Below are positions 1 through 5,903 of a stretch of DNA of 5,903 nt, in pieces (the stretch's first letter is position 1; every line of letters begins with the position of its first letter). The notes under the pieces were generated by a model. That model was given only the letters and a program-made list of their open reading frames with translations, was not told the DNA's origin and did not search any database. Source of the stretch: Planctomycetota bacterium (GTDB lineage: Bacteria > Planctomycetota > Phycisphaerae > WQYP01); NCBI GenBank assembly GCA_021780285.1, contig JAJXZA010000343.1, positions 1 through 5,903 of the forward strand, read 5' to 3'. Position numbers and translations under genes: made by a program.

Positions 1-170
1 TTCGGAAAACGGTTTGCTCGTCCACAGTACCGTACTCCAAAGGGCAATGCCTTTCACTCTCGTGCATGGCATCCTACCTCCAACATGAGGGAGAAGAGTT
101 GCAAGGCCGGGTGGGGGTGCAGGGGGCCGGTGGAAGAAACCGCCCCATGCCGCACAGCCCACCTGCATAG

Positions 171-191
171 AAAAAATGGTCCAATTACCAT
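171..191 (-). terminator. Possible weak intrinsic terminator downstream of the rhamnosidase
   Basis: On the minus strand ATGGT and ACCAT form a five-base-pair stem around a six-base loop, followed directly by five T residues (171-175). It lies about 190 bases after the rhamnosidase stop. The stem is short and AT-containing, so this is a weak candidate. Confidence 0.3.
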
Positions 192-215
192 GGGCCTTAC
201 CTCACACCTTGGGTT

Positions 216-235
216 GCGGGCATAGCCCGCGCTAT
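216..235. other. Two overlapping, mutually exclusive hairpins
   Basis: GCGGGC-ATA-GCCCGC (216-230) is a perfect six-base-pair inverted repeat with a three-base loop. ATAGC-CCGC-GCTAT (222-235) is a second perfect inverted repeat that uses part of the same bases, so only one can form at a time. No U-run is adjacent. It could be an extragenic palindromic element or part of the rhamnosidase 3' UTR; the function is unknown. Confidence 0.4.
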
Positions 236-319
236 GAACCCTGCGGTTAACTCCATCGCGCAATGCAGGAGTTTTCATTCTCATCAGGATAAACTCGCCG
301 CCGCCTACCATTCTGGATG

Positions 320-340
320 AGACCGACAGCACAGCGGTCT
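320..340. other. Hairpin shortly after the rhamnosidase stop
   Basis: AGACCG (320-325) pairs with CGGTCT (335-340) as a six-base-pair stem with a nine-base loop, 37 bases past the end of the rhamnosidase gene. It lacks a U-run on either strand. It may protect the 3' end of the mRNA or be chance. Confidence 0.3.
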
Positions 341-377
341 GCGGCGTGGGCCGGTAATTGCCTTTGGCACGCATTGC

Positions 378-3300
378 TCAGGGCCTGCATTCAAATGCGT
401 ATCTACCGCTTGCTACCGATAAAGAGTGCTCTTGTTTGTTTAAATTTAGCAGCGTTACATCGGGATGGCGGGCGACGGGAGTGCCTCCCTCCAATACCAC
501 CCAGTTTGGCGGGATCGGAAGTTGAATGGTGGCCTCGCTATTGGGTGGAATAACAACGTCCAGCTTCAATGTGGCGCCAAGACGTCGCCACTGAACTTGT
601 ACCGGCCCGCGTGCTGTTGTGATGCTGCCTCGGCACCAGTTGACTTGCGCAACTGGCCGCGGCCGAATGATAACAGCCCCGCCGCCCGGTTGTTTGTCGT
701 CCATTGTAATGCCGGCCACAAAGCTCCACAGCCATTCGCCGATGGAGCTCCACGGCCAATGATTTAGCGATAGAACGACTGGCTTGCCCTTTTCGTAGGT
801 ATTGAACGATTCCCAGAAAGTTGTGCCGATGGTATCTACCATGTAGCCCCAGGAGGGAAGGGTGGTTTGATTGGCCATGCGGGCGGCAATATTGTGGCCG
901 CCAAAGCGCGACAGCGCCTGCATTAAAGCGCGTGTGCTTAAAAATCCGGTTGTCAGGTGGCCGCCGGCGCGCTGCACGGCTGCCAGTAGCTTTTGAAATG
1001 ATTTGGAGGCCAATGGCTGGTCCAACAGGCCAAACTGCAGCGCCAGTGCATAAGAACCCTGTGCATCGCCCTGAATGGTCCCATCGGCGGACACATAGGC
1101 CTGGGCAAATGCTCGGCGAATATCCGTAAAAAGGGCCGCGTAATGCTGCTGCCAACTTTGCTCGCCGAGTACGCCAGCCATTCGGCTCATGATGTCGGCG
1201 GAATGTGCGAAGTATGCGGTTGCGGCGATCTCTTTAGGTGTTACGGGGTTGCCGGCGCTGAGCCAGTCGCCCCAATCATTGCCTCGCTGGTAGGCCCAGA
1301 GGTGGTTGGGATTATTGCTGGCAACCCAGTCAACCCAACGGCGCGCGGCCGCAAAGTGCCTTTCAATAATACGCTTGTCGCCGGTATGAAGATAAAGGTC
1401 CCAGGGAAGACTCATGCCGCAGTCTGCCCAGCCCGGCGAACCGGCGACAAATTCGCTGCCGCGCAGTTGTGCGTGGGGTGTGATATCGCAAAAGCGACCT
1501 TGTGGCGTCTGCGAATCACGAATATCTACGGTGTACTTGCCGAAAAATGCGGCAGTGTCCATGTTAAGCATGGCGGTGTTTACGCAGTCGCGTATGTCGC
1601 CCAGCCAGGCCAACCGCTCGGCCCGGGCCGCGCAGCCGGTGGGTACGTCAAAAAGCATATTCCACTGAGTCCAGCGGGTGGCCTGCATGAGTTTGTTATA
1701 GAGCGGGTTAGAACATTCAAACTCACTGGTGGAAGCTATTTCAGCACGCACGCTTTGGCCTATCAGCGTCTGCGCAGTCGGCGCATGTGTCAGCCCGCGT
1801 ACCTCCACGTAACGGAAGCCATGCCAGGTAAAGTGCGGCTCAAGCGTGTGGGGGCCTTTGCCATCTAAAATATAATCTTCCCGCTGGAGTGTTCCCCACA
1901 GATTGCGCACTGAGATATTGCCATTGTCGTTCAGACATTCGGCATGGCGCAGGGTGATGTGGGTGCCTGCCGGCCCATCGGTGGTGAGTCGGCACCAGCC
2001 GGAGAACTCCTGGCCAAAATCAAAAACAAAAACCCCCGGCGAAACCTCGCGATGGCTTACCGGTCGCAGGGTGCGATTGCGCGTAACATGCTGCGTGCGA
2101 TGCCAGGTTAAGGGCGTGTTGTCTCGGGGAATCGTAAAGGCGGGCGACCACGAGGCCGCGCCAAAGCCGGGCATATCCCAGCCGGGCTGTTCGAGCCGCA
2201 AATCCTGAAACTCCCCGGCCAGCGGATCGCTGTAGCGGATGGGGCCTTCAAGCGTGCTACGCCAGCTTTCATCGCCGGCAATTACTTGCGTGCGGCCGTT
2301 GGCATATTGCAGTTCAAGCTGCAGCAATGCTTTGGGCACGTAGCCGAAGATGTAGCACATGTCCGAGAGGTTCATATGGCCGGCGTACCAGCCGTAACCA
2401 AGTCGGCACGCAATGGCATTTTCGCCGGCTTGAATCAAGGACGTAACATCAAACGTGTCGTAGCAAACGCGCTTGTTAAACTCAGTAAAGCCGGGAGCCA
2501 GCAGGGCGTTTGACGCGGCTTTGCCATTAATGTTTACTTCGTAAAAACCGCGTGCGGTAACGTAAAGTGTTGCCCGCTGCAGGTTCGCACCTGCGGTAAA
2601 CTCACGGCGCAGCAGGGCCACGCGACAGAGGGTTTGTTCTGCGGGAATATCCCGGATTCGTTGCTCTTGAAACGCTTCAGGGGCGTATTCAAAGTAACCG
2701 TTACCGTTGGGAAGCGGTGGCGGCTCCGCCACGAGTGCCGGCGGCGGCGGGCACCAGAATATGGCCGGGCCATTATGCGTGAGATACTTTTGCGAAATCG
2801 CGCCGGTTTCAACCGAGTCGGAGCAGAATACATTGCAATTGGCCGCCAGTTCTTTGGCTCCATGAAAAATCTCGATGCGGCCCAGCGCAAAGGTGTACCA
2901 GCGGCCTTCCCAGTAGGGCAGCTTGGTTACGATTATTTTTACAAACCTGGCCCGCACCGGCGAAAAGCTCAGTCGCGGCGGATTTATGACCGGCGGTCGC
3001 GGGTTGGGCAGGTCGTTTTGAGTATGATCTATCGCCAGTGCTGCATCGCTAAAATCTTTACGATTAGCCGTTTGAATCTTCAATCGCAGCGGATACAAAA
3101 AGCTTGCATAGTCGGGGCTCAGGCCCGGCGGACGGGCCGGCTGGAGGACAATGGTATCTATTAATTGGGCCTTGCCGAGGTCTATTACGATCCATTTGGC
3201 GGCATCCGCATGTTCGGTCATCTCGGCGCGGTAGCAATGCTGCGGCACACGCGGATAATTAGCCGGTGTGGCAAGCGTTGCATCGGTGAGCCATTGAGCG

Positions 3301-3854
3301 TGCCAATCGGTGGGATTAAGCAGCCCCATGGTCCAAAATGCCGGCTCGCCGCCTGCCGGCGATTCTGTACCCCACGGTGAGAGCCGATCGGCCTGATCCC
3401 ACACGCGAACCCGCCAGAAATATCGTTCACGCGCTGCAAGTGCCATGGTCGGCACAACAACTGCCGCCGATGGCTGGCCGGCGACACGGCCGCTATCCCA
3501 TACATCAGCCAGGCCTGCCGCGAGGTGTTGAGGTGAACTTGCCACCTGCACCTGCCAAGCTGTTTGCGATAGTCCGCGGAGGTCGCCGGACAATTCGGTA
3601 AGCTGCCAGGTCAGCCGCGGATTGACCTCATCAATTCCCAATGGATTAACCATTGCTTCGCAACGAAGGGCTATTGGTCGCAGCGGCGAAGAATTCGCAG
3701 CTTGCTCGCCTGCCAGGGCGCCATTGGCACCGCCTCCAACCGTTGCGGCCATTACAGTGCCGGTGGCAATGGCCAACAGGTCTCTGCGGGAAATGGCGTT
3801 TGATGGCGCGATTGTTTTTTTGGATTGTGCAGAGGTGCTTATTGGGTTGCTCAT
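378..3854 (-). CDS. Tat-exported GH78 family alpha-L-rhamnosidase with inserted discoidin-like domain
   Basis: Predicted to hydrolyse terminal alpha-L-rhamnose from plant or algal polysaccharides or glycosides, outside the cytoplasm. Seen, numbering from the ATG at 3854: a twin-arginine motif SRRDLL (22-27), a hydrophobic stretch and an ALA|G cleavage site (after 48); an Ig-like N-terminal domain (about 57-177) ending in DWHAQW (183-188); a discoidin/F5-8C-like segment (about 205-332); a Pro-rich linker (369-383); the rhamnosidase N domain (about 412-580); the central beta-domain with FDFGQEFSGW (611-620) and HGFRYVEV (678-685); the (alpha/alpha)6 catalytic domain (about 705-1050); and a C-terminal beta-sandwich. 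Likely general acid Glu746 (RAER), likely base Glu1015 (GTTFWES) and His1032 (LNHW) are present. The usual PTDCP loop reads PTGCA, with Gly740 replacing Asp. At 1158 residues it is longer than many GH78 enzymes, partly because of the inserted domain. A GTG six bases upstream (3860) would abut the Shine-Dalgarno, so ATG 3854 is preferred. The family call is firm; substrate and activity are inferred. Confidence 0.93.
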   Translation of the reverse strand: MSNPISTSAQSKKTIAPSNAISRRDLLAIATGTVMAATVGGGANGALAGEQAANSSPLRPIALRCEAMVNPLGIDEVNPRLTWQLTELSGDLRGLSQTAWQVQVASSPQHLAAGLADVWDSGRVAGQPSAAVVVPTMALAARERYFWRVRVWDQADRLSPWGTESPAGGEPAFWTMGLLNPTDWHAQWLTDATLATPANYPRVPQHCYRAEMTEHADAAKWIVIDLGKAQLIDTIVLQPARPPGLSPDYASFLYPLRLKIQTANRKDFSDAALAIDHTQNDLPNPRPPVINPPRLSFSPVRARFVKIIVTKLPYWEGRWYTFALGRIEIFHGAKELAANCNVFCSDSVETGAISQKYLTHNGPAIFWCPPPPALVAEPPPLPNGNGYFEYAPEAFQEQRIRDIPAEQTLCRVALLRREFTAGANLQRATLYVTARGFYEVNINGKAASNALLAPGFTEFNKRVCYDTFDVTSLIQAGENAIACRLGYGWYAGHMNLSDMCYIFGYVPKALLQLELQYANGRTQVIAGDESWRSTLEGPIRYSDPLAGEFQDLRLEQPGWDMPGFGAASWSPAFTIPRDNTPLTWHRTQHVTRNRTLRPVSHREVSPGVFVFDFGQEFSGWCRLTTDGPAGTHITLRHAECLNDNGNISVRNLWGTLQREDYILDGKGPHTLEPHFTWHGFRYVEVRGLTHAPTAQTLIGQSVRAEIASTSEFECSNPLYNKLMQATRWTQWNMLFDVPTGCAARAERLAWLGDIRDCVNTAMLNMDTAAFFGKYTVDIRDSQTPQGRFCDITPHAQLRGSEFVAGSPGWADCGMSLPWDLYLHTGDKRIIERHFAAARRWVDWVASNNPNHLWAYQRGNDWGDWLSAGNPVTPKEIAATAYFAHSADIMSRMAGVLGEQSWQQHYAALFTDIRRAFAQAYVSADGTIQGDAQGSYALALQFGLLDQPLASKSFQKLLAAVQRAGGHLTTGFLSTRALMQALSRFGGHNIAARMANQTTLPSWGYMVDTIGTTFWESFNTYEKGKPVVLSLNHWPWSSIGEWLWSFVAGITMDDKQPGGGAVIIRPRPVAQVNWCRGSITTARGPVQVQWRRLGATLKLDVVIPPNSEATIQLPIPPNWVVLEGGTPVARHPDVTLLNLNKQEHSLSVASGRYAFECRP

Positions 3855-3860
3855 AAACAC

Positions 3861-3866
3861 TTCCTT
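3861..3866 (-). promoter_or_regulatory. Shine-Dalgarno of the rhamnosidase gene (decides its start)
   Basis: On the minus strand this reads AAGGAA. It lies six bases before the ATG at 3854 and directly touches the in-frame GTG at 3860. The normal spacing to the ATG is the reason for rejecting the GTG, which would add only two residues (Met-Phe). Confidence 0.7.
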
Positions 3867-3885
3867 GTAAAGGCCGGCATGCGGG

Positions 3886-3896
3886 CTCGCAGCGAG
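3886..3896. other. Short palindrome in the rhamnosidase leader
   Basis: CTCGC-A-GCGAG is a perfect 11-base inverted repeat 32 bases upstream of the rhamnosidase ATG and 39 bases upstream of the gcvT -35 box. It could be an operator half or a leader stem for the minus-strand gene. It is short and GC-rich, so chance is plausible. Confidence 0.2.
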
Positions 3897-3934
3897 GCTG
3901 TGTTATTACAAATTCACACCTGTCGGTCTCTGGG

Positions 3935-3961
3935 TTGACCCATTCAGGATTAACGTATAAT
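3935..3961 (+). promoter_or_regulatory. Sigma70-like promoter for gcvT-gcvH
   Basis: TTGACC at 3935-3940 matches five of six bases of the -35 consensus and TATAAT at 3956-3961 is a perfect -10 box. The 15-base spacer is shorter than the optimal 17. A start about seven bases downstream would give a 5' leader of roughly 55-60 bases before the GTG at 4026. It is the best promoter match I see between the divergent genes. Confidence 0.55.
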
Positions 3962-3994
3962 AACCGGGCTTTCTTGCTTTGCGGGTGGTCCGCA

Positions 3995-4014
3995 GGCAAT
4001 GGGCCGCATTTGCC
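3995..4014 (+). other. Leader hairpin next to the gcvT ribosome-binding site
   Basis: GGCAA (3995-3999) can pair with TTGCC (4010-4014), and T4000 with A4008 across a bulge, around a GC-rich loop. It ends one base before AGAGGA and lies within the predicted gcvT leader. It could affect ribosome access, but only a five-base stem is certain and it may be chance. Confidence 0.3.
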
Positions 4015-4020
4015 AGAGGA
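4015..4020 (+). promoter_or_regulatory. Shine-Dalgarno of gcvT (decides its start)
   Basis: AGAGGA lies five bases before the GTG at 4026, supporting that GTG as the start. The in-frame ATG at 3999 lies upstream of this site and has no purine-rich sequence at a suitable distance. Family alignment agrees: conserved residues begin only at about residue 8 of the GTG-started protein. Confidence 0.7.
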
Positions 4021-4025
4021 TACCC

Positions 4026-5138
4026 GTGACCGATACTGCTGCTTCGCTGCTTAAAACGCCATTTTATGATTTTCATGTTAAGCAGGGCGCCCGCATTGTG
4101 GATTTTGCCGGATGGGCCATGCCGCTCATGTACCGGGGCATTATCGCCGAGCATCAGCACACGCGGCAGGCGGCGTCTATTTTTGATGTGTCGCATATGG
4201 GGCGTGTTAAATTCTCCGGAAAAGACGCCATGCGTTTTCTACAACATATCATCACCCGAAATTTACAAAAGGCGGTGGTAGGCCAGTCGCTTTACAGCCT
4301 GGTGTGCAACCCTGCCGGCGGCGTGCTTGATGATATTATTGTCTCGCGATTTGACGACCACTGGTTGATGGTATGCAATGCCTCGAACCGCACCAAGCTG
4401 TTGGCCTGGTTTGAGCAGCACCGCACCGGCTTTGATGTAATCATTGAAGACCAAACCTTTGAAACCGCCATGATCGCCCTGCAAGGCCCGCAGGTGATCG
4501 CCAAACTGGAGCAGGCCCTTGGCGAGCCGCTTTCGCAAATAAAGCGTTACCATTGCAAGCAGTTGCGATATCTGTTTTTTAACTTTACGGTGTTTCGCAG
4601 CGGTTACACCGGCGAAGATGGCGTCGAGATTATTTGCGGCAACAAGCTGGCCCAGATGGCCATGGGCTTTTTGGCCAAGTCCGGCAAAGACCCCAGGGGG
4701 CAAACGCTTCAACCTGCGGGCCTGGGCGCACGCGACACCCTGCGCATCGAGGCCGGCATGCCGCTTTACGGCCATGAACTTTCAGAAAGCATTAATCCAA
4801 TTGCCGCGGGGCTTGGCTGGGCCGTTGCCGATGATAAGGATTTTATCAGCGCTGCAGCCCTGGCCGAAGTGCGCCGCAGCGGCCCGGCAGAAAAACTCGT
4901 TGGTCTGCATATTGAGGGCCCGCGCACACCGCGTGCCGATGCGGCCGTATTGGCCGCCGGTCAGCCGGTTGGGCGTATCACCAGCAGTTGTCCCAGCCCT
5001 ACGCTCAATCGAACCATTGCCATGGCGTTTGTGCCAGCCGCACACGCGGCGGTAGGCGCCGCACTGGCGGTAGACTTGCGTGGTGCACCGGTGGCGGCAA
5101 CGGTAACGCCGCTGCCCTTCTACAAACGCCCGGCTTAG
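4026..5138 (+). CDS. gcvT: Glycine cleavage system T protein (aminomethyltransferase)
   Basis: GcvT takes the aminomethyl group from the lipoyl arm of H protein, transfers its one-carbon unit to tetrahydrofolate to give 5,10-methylene-THF, and releases ammonia in the cytoplasm. Seen, numbering from GTG 4026 (370 residues, a normal length): the N-terminal TPFYDFHVKQGARIVDFAGW block (11-30), FDVSHMG (53-59), the NPAGGVLDD loop (95-103) whose Asp pair contains the catalytic Asp of the family, SGYTGEDG (192-199), GLGARDTLR with EAGMPLYG (232-248), and the C-terminal SPTL block (324-327) ending in PFYKR. All main motifs are intact. The loop before GLGARD looks a few residues longer than in E. coli GcvT, and SPTLNR has Asn where Gly is common; neither suggests loss of function. 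The GTG start has AGAGGA five bases upstream; an ATG at 3999 would add nine residues but has no Shine-Dalgarno. Probably the first gene of an operon with gcvH. Confidence 0.97.
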   Translation: MTDTAASLLKTPFYDFHVKQGARIVDFAGWAMPLMYRGIIAEHQHTRQAASIFDVSHMGRVKFSGKDAMRFLQHIITRNLQKAVVGQSLYSLVCNPAGGVLDDIIVSRFDDHWLMVCNASNRTKLLAWFEQHRTGFDVIIEDQTFETAMIALQGPQVIAKLEQALGEPLSQIKRYHCKQLRYLFFNFTVFRSGYTGEDGVEIICGNKLAQMAMGFLAKSGKDPRGQTLQPAGLGARDTLRIEAGMPLYGHELSESINPIAAGLGWAVADDKDFISAAALAEVRRSGPAEKLVGLHIEGPRTPRADAAVLAAGQPVGRITSSCPSPTLNRTIAMAFVPAAHAAVGAALAVDLRGAPVAATVTPLPFYKRPA

Positions 5139-5154
5139 GTTACATTTTGCAGCA

Positions 5155-5180
5155 GGCAACCGGCCAACCACCGGTTTGCC
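5155..5180 (+). other. Strong hairpin in the gcvT-gcvH spacer
   Basis: GGCAACCGG (5155-5163) pairs with CCGGTTTGCC (5171-5180) as a nine-base-pair stem with a single bulged base and a seven-base loop. It begins 16 bases after the gcvT stop. No U-run follows, so it does not look like an intrinsic terminator; an mRNA-stabilising or processing hairpin that sets the gcvT:gcvH ratio is one possible role. The structure is seen; the role is inference. Confidence 0.5.
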
Positions 5181-5239
5181 GCCGCGACACCCGCCAGGGA
5201 AGATGCATTAGCCCGGCGATTTAACGTAAAGGATAACCC

Positions 5240-5620
5240 ATGGCTTCACCGGCAGATCGCTTTTACACCGACACGCACGAATGGCTCAAGCTGGATGGCG
5301 ACGCGCTCCTATGCGGCATCACGCGCTTTGCTGTCGAAGAGCTTACCGATGTCACCTATGTGGACTTGCCCGCGATTGGCAAGGTTGTTGCGGCCGGCAA
5401 GGCCTACGGTGAGATTGAATCGGTCAAGGCCACGAGCGAACTTTACTCGCCGGTGGATGGCACAGTGGCGGCCATCAACGACAAAGTGAAAGCCGACCCC
5501 AGCCTGGTTAACCAGGACCCATACGAGGCAGGCTGGCTGGTGCGCATCAAAACCGATCGCAAGGACTTTTCGAGCTTTATGACCGCGGCCCAATACGATG
5601 CCAAACATGCGGCGGCGTAA
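5240..5620 (+). CDS. gcvH: Glycine cleavage system H protein (lipoyl carrier)
   Basis: H protein carries the aminomethyl intermediate on a lipoyl-lysine, moving between P, T and L proteins of the glycine cleavage complex. Seen: 126 residues, the normal size; the opening YTDTHEWL (9-16), GITRFAVEELTDVTYVDLP (26-44), the lipoylation site ESVKATSE with Lys63, SPVDGTV (70-76), and the family signature LVNQDPYEAGWL (89-100). All expected motifs are intact, and Lys63 sits where the modified lysine is found in characterised homologues (Lys64 in E. coli). The ATG has AAAGGA (5228-5233) six bases upstream. It lies 101 bases after gcvT on the same strand, with no obvious promoter of its own, so co-transcription is likely. 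No P-protein gene follows; the next coding-like sequence converges from the other strand 36 bases after the stop. Confidence 0.97.
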   Translation: MASPADRFYTDTHEWLKLDGDALLCGITRFAVEELTDVTYVDLPAIGKVVAAGKAYGEIESVKATSELYSPVDGTVAAINDKVKADPSLVNQDPYEAGWLVRIKTDRKDFSSFMTAAQYDAKHAAA

Positions 5621-5656
5621 GTCGGTGTGTATTTGTATCCTGATTAACATCGGTCT

Positions 5657-5903
5657 TCAAAAAGCATGGTCAACGTCAGCGGCGGTTTTAACGCTGCCTG
5701 CCAGCGGAACAATGGCGTCCTTCTCGGCTTGATCGCGAATAATCAGGGCGGTATACGCGGGGTTGGCAAAGCGAATCGGGTGTGGCCATATTTTTTGGCA
5801 TCAAGCGGCCCGTGCCCGCATAGCCCACCATTGCTGATGCTGGTTACTCTCGCGCATCGCCAGCAGGGTCATCATGGCGGCGGCGTGGTCGGCATCCCAT
5901 TTC
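5657..5903 (-). pseudogene. Partial, apparently decayed gene of unknown family (3' end)
   Basis: Not recognised. In one minus-strand frame the right part (5902-5804) reads like protein, beginning KWDADHAAAMMTLLAMRE, then meets TGA at 5803-5801. The same frame after about 5775 again reads like a natural C-terminus (RFANPAYTALIIRDQAEKDA, then a segment ending DVDHAF and TGA at 5659-5657). Between them the best-looking protein is in other frames: GYAGTGRL in one and LDAKKYGHTRFA in another. Stitching these gives a continuous plausible sequence running into FANPAY, which suggests several small indels rather than a true stop. The alternatives are sequencing or assembly errors in an intact gene, or a real gene ending at 5801 followed by non-coding DNA. 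The gene runs off the window, so its start, length and function cannot be judged. It converges on gcvH. Confidence 0.45.

Larger units (their letters stand above)
1..377. other. Stretch without a supported gene
   Basis: I see no recognisable gene here. A minus-strand open frame (374-54, 106 codons) starts just after the rhamnosidase stop, but it has no Shine-Dalgarno, no recognisable motif and an Arg/Pro/His-rich composition typical of translated GC-rich non-coding DNA. The only structured content is the set of hairpins listed separately (171-191, 216-235, 320-340). No tRNA cloverleaf or mobile-element end is visible. Confidence 0.6.

Noticed and set aside
284..291. TCAGGAT(A/T) found in three gene-poor stretches (284-291 plus, 3944-3951 plus, 5636-5643 minus)
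   Set aside because: Too short and noticed after the fact; no shared position relative to genes, so chance is the simplest explanation.
54..374. 106-codon minus-strand open frame directly after the rhamnosidase stop
   Set aside because: No Shine-Dalgarno, no recognisable motif, a composition typical of translated non-coding GC-rich DNA, and several hairpins fall inside it.
1143..1868. 241-codon plus-strand open frame
   Set aside because: Lies wholly opposite the catalytic domain of the rhamnosidase, whose motifs are clear; its own translation shows no family features.
3999..4025. Nine-residue N-terminal extension of GcvT from ATG 3999
   Set aside because: No Shine-Dalgarno at a suitable distance, whereas GTG 4026 has AGAGGA five bases upstream and matches the usual protein length.
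3962..4025. Glycine riboswitch in the gcvT leader
   Set aside because: The predicted leader is under 65 bases, shorter than one glycine aptamer, and I see none of the conserved aptamer core.
5621..5656. Intrinsic terminator between gcvH and the converging gene
   Set aside because: No convincing stem followed by a U-run is visible in these 36 bases on either strand.
5688..5801. 37-codon minus-strand frame starting at ATG 5801 and overlapping the TGA (TGATG)
   Set aside because: The overlap resembles translational coupling, but most of the product is Arg/Ser-rich and unlike protein, while another frame over the same DNA reads far better.
5801..5803. In-frame TGA read as selenocysteine
   Set aside because: The residues following in that frame (CQKIWPHP) look non-coding and better protein lies in other frames, so indels explain it more simply. 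No SECIS-like stem stood out by eye.

Overview
The window holds three confidently assigned protein genes, all metabolic, plus what looks like the decayed end of a fourth gene at the right edge. The DNA is moderately GC-rich. The combination of a large Tat-exported GH78 rhamnosidase with an extra discoidin-like domain and bacterial glycine-cleavage genes suggests a Gram-negative polysaccharide degrader, perhaps from Planctomycetota or Verrucomicrobiota. That placement is inference from gene style only; no taxonomic marker is present.

Layout. Bases 1-377 carry no gene I can support. They hold several hairpins downstream of the rhamnosidase, including one with a short U-run that could be a weak terminator. 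Bases 378-3854 (minus strand) encode a 1158-residue secreted alpha-L-rhamnosidase-family protein. Bases 3855-4025 are a divergent intergenic region with a good sigma70-like promoter pointing to the right. Bases 4026-5138 (plus) encode glycine cleavage T protein (GcvT). A 101-base spacer with a strong hairpin follows, then GcvH at 5240-5620 (plus). From 5657 to the right edge, minus-strand coding-like sequence is interrupted by an in-frame TGA and apparent frame changes, so I call it a partial pseudogene.

How the genes work together. GcvT and GcvH are partners in the glycine cleavage system: the lipoyl arm of GcvH carries the aminomethyl group made by the P protein, and GcvT transfers the one-carbon unit to tetrahydrofolate. 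They appear to be co-transcribed from the promoter at 3935-3961. The usual third member, gcvP (or gcvPA/gcvPB), does not follow gcvH here and must lie elsewhere if the system is complete. The rhamnosidase is functionally unrelated and shares only the divergent upstream region.

Start sites. For both the rhamnosidase and gcvT, Shine-Dalgarno placement argues for a start inside the longest open frame: ATG at 3854 (minus) and GTG at 4026 (plus).

The most notable points are a Gly in place of the near-invariant Asp of the GH78 catalytic-loop motif, a discoidin-like domain lodged in the N-terminal half of the rhamnosidase, and the broken gene after gcvH. I see no convincing evidence of a novel multi-gene system, CRISPR array, mobile element, tRNA or rRNA.
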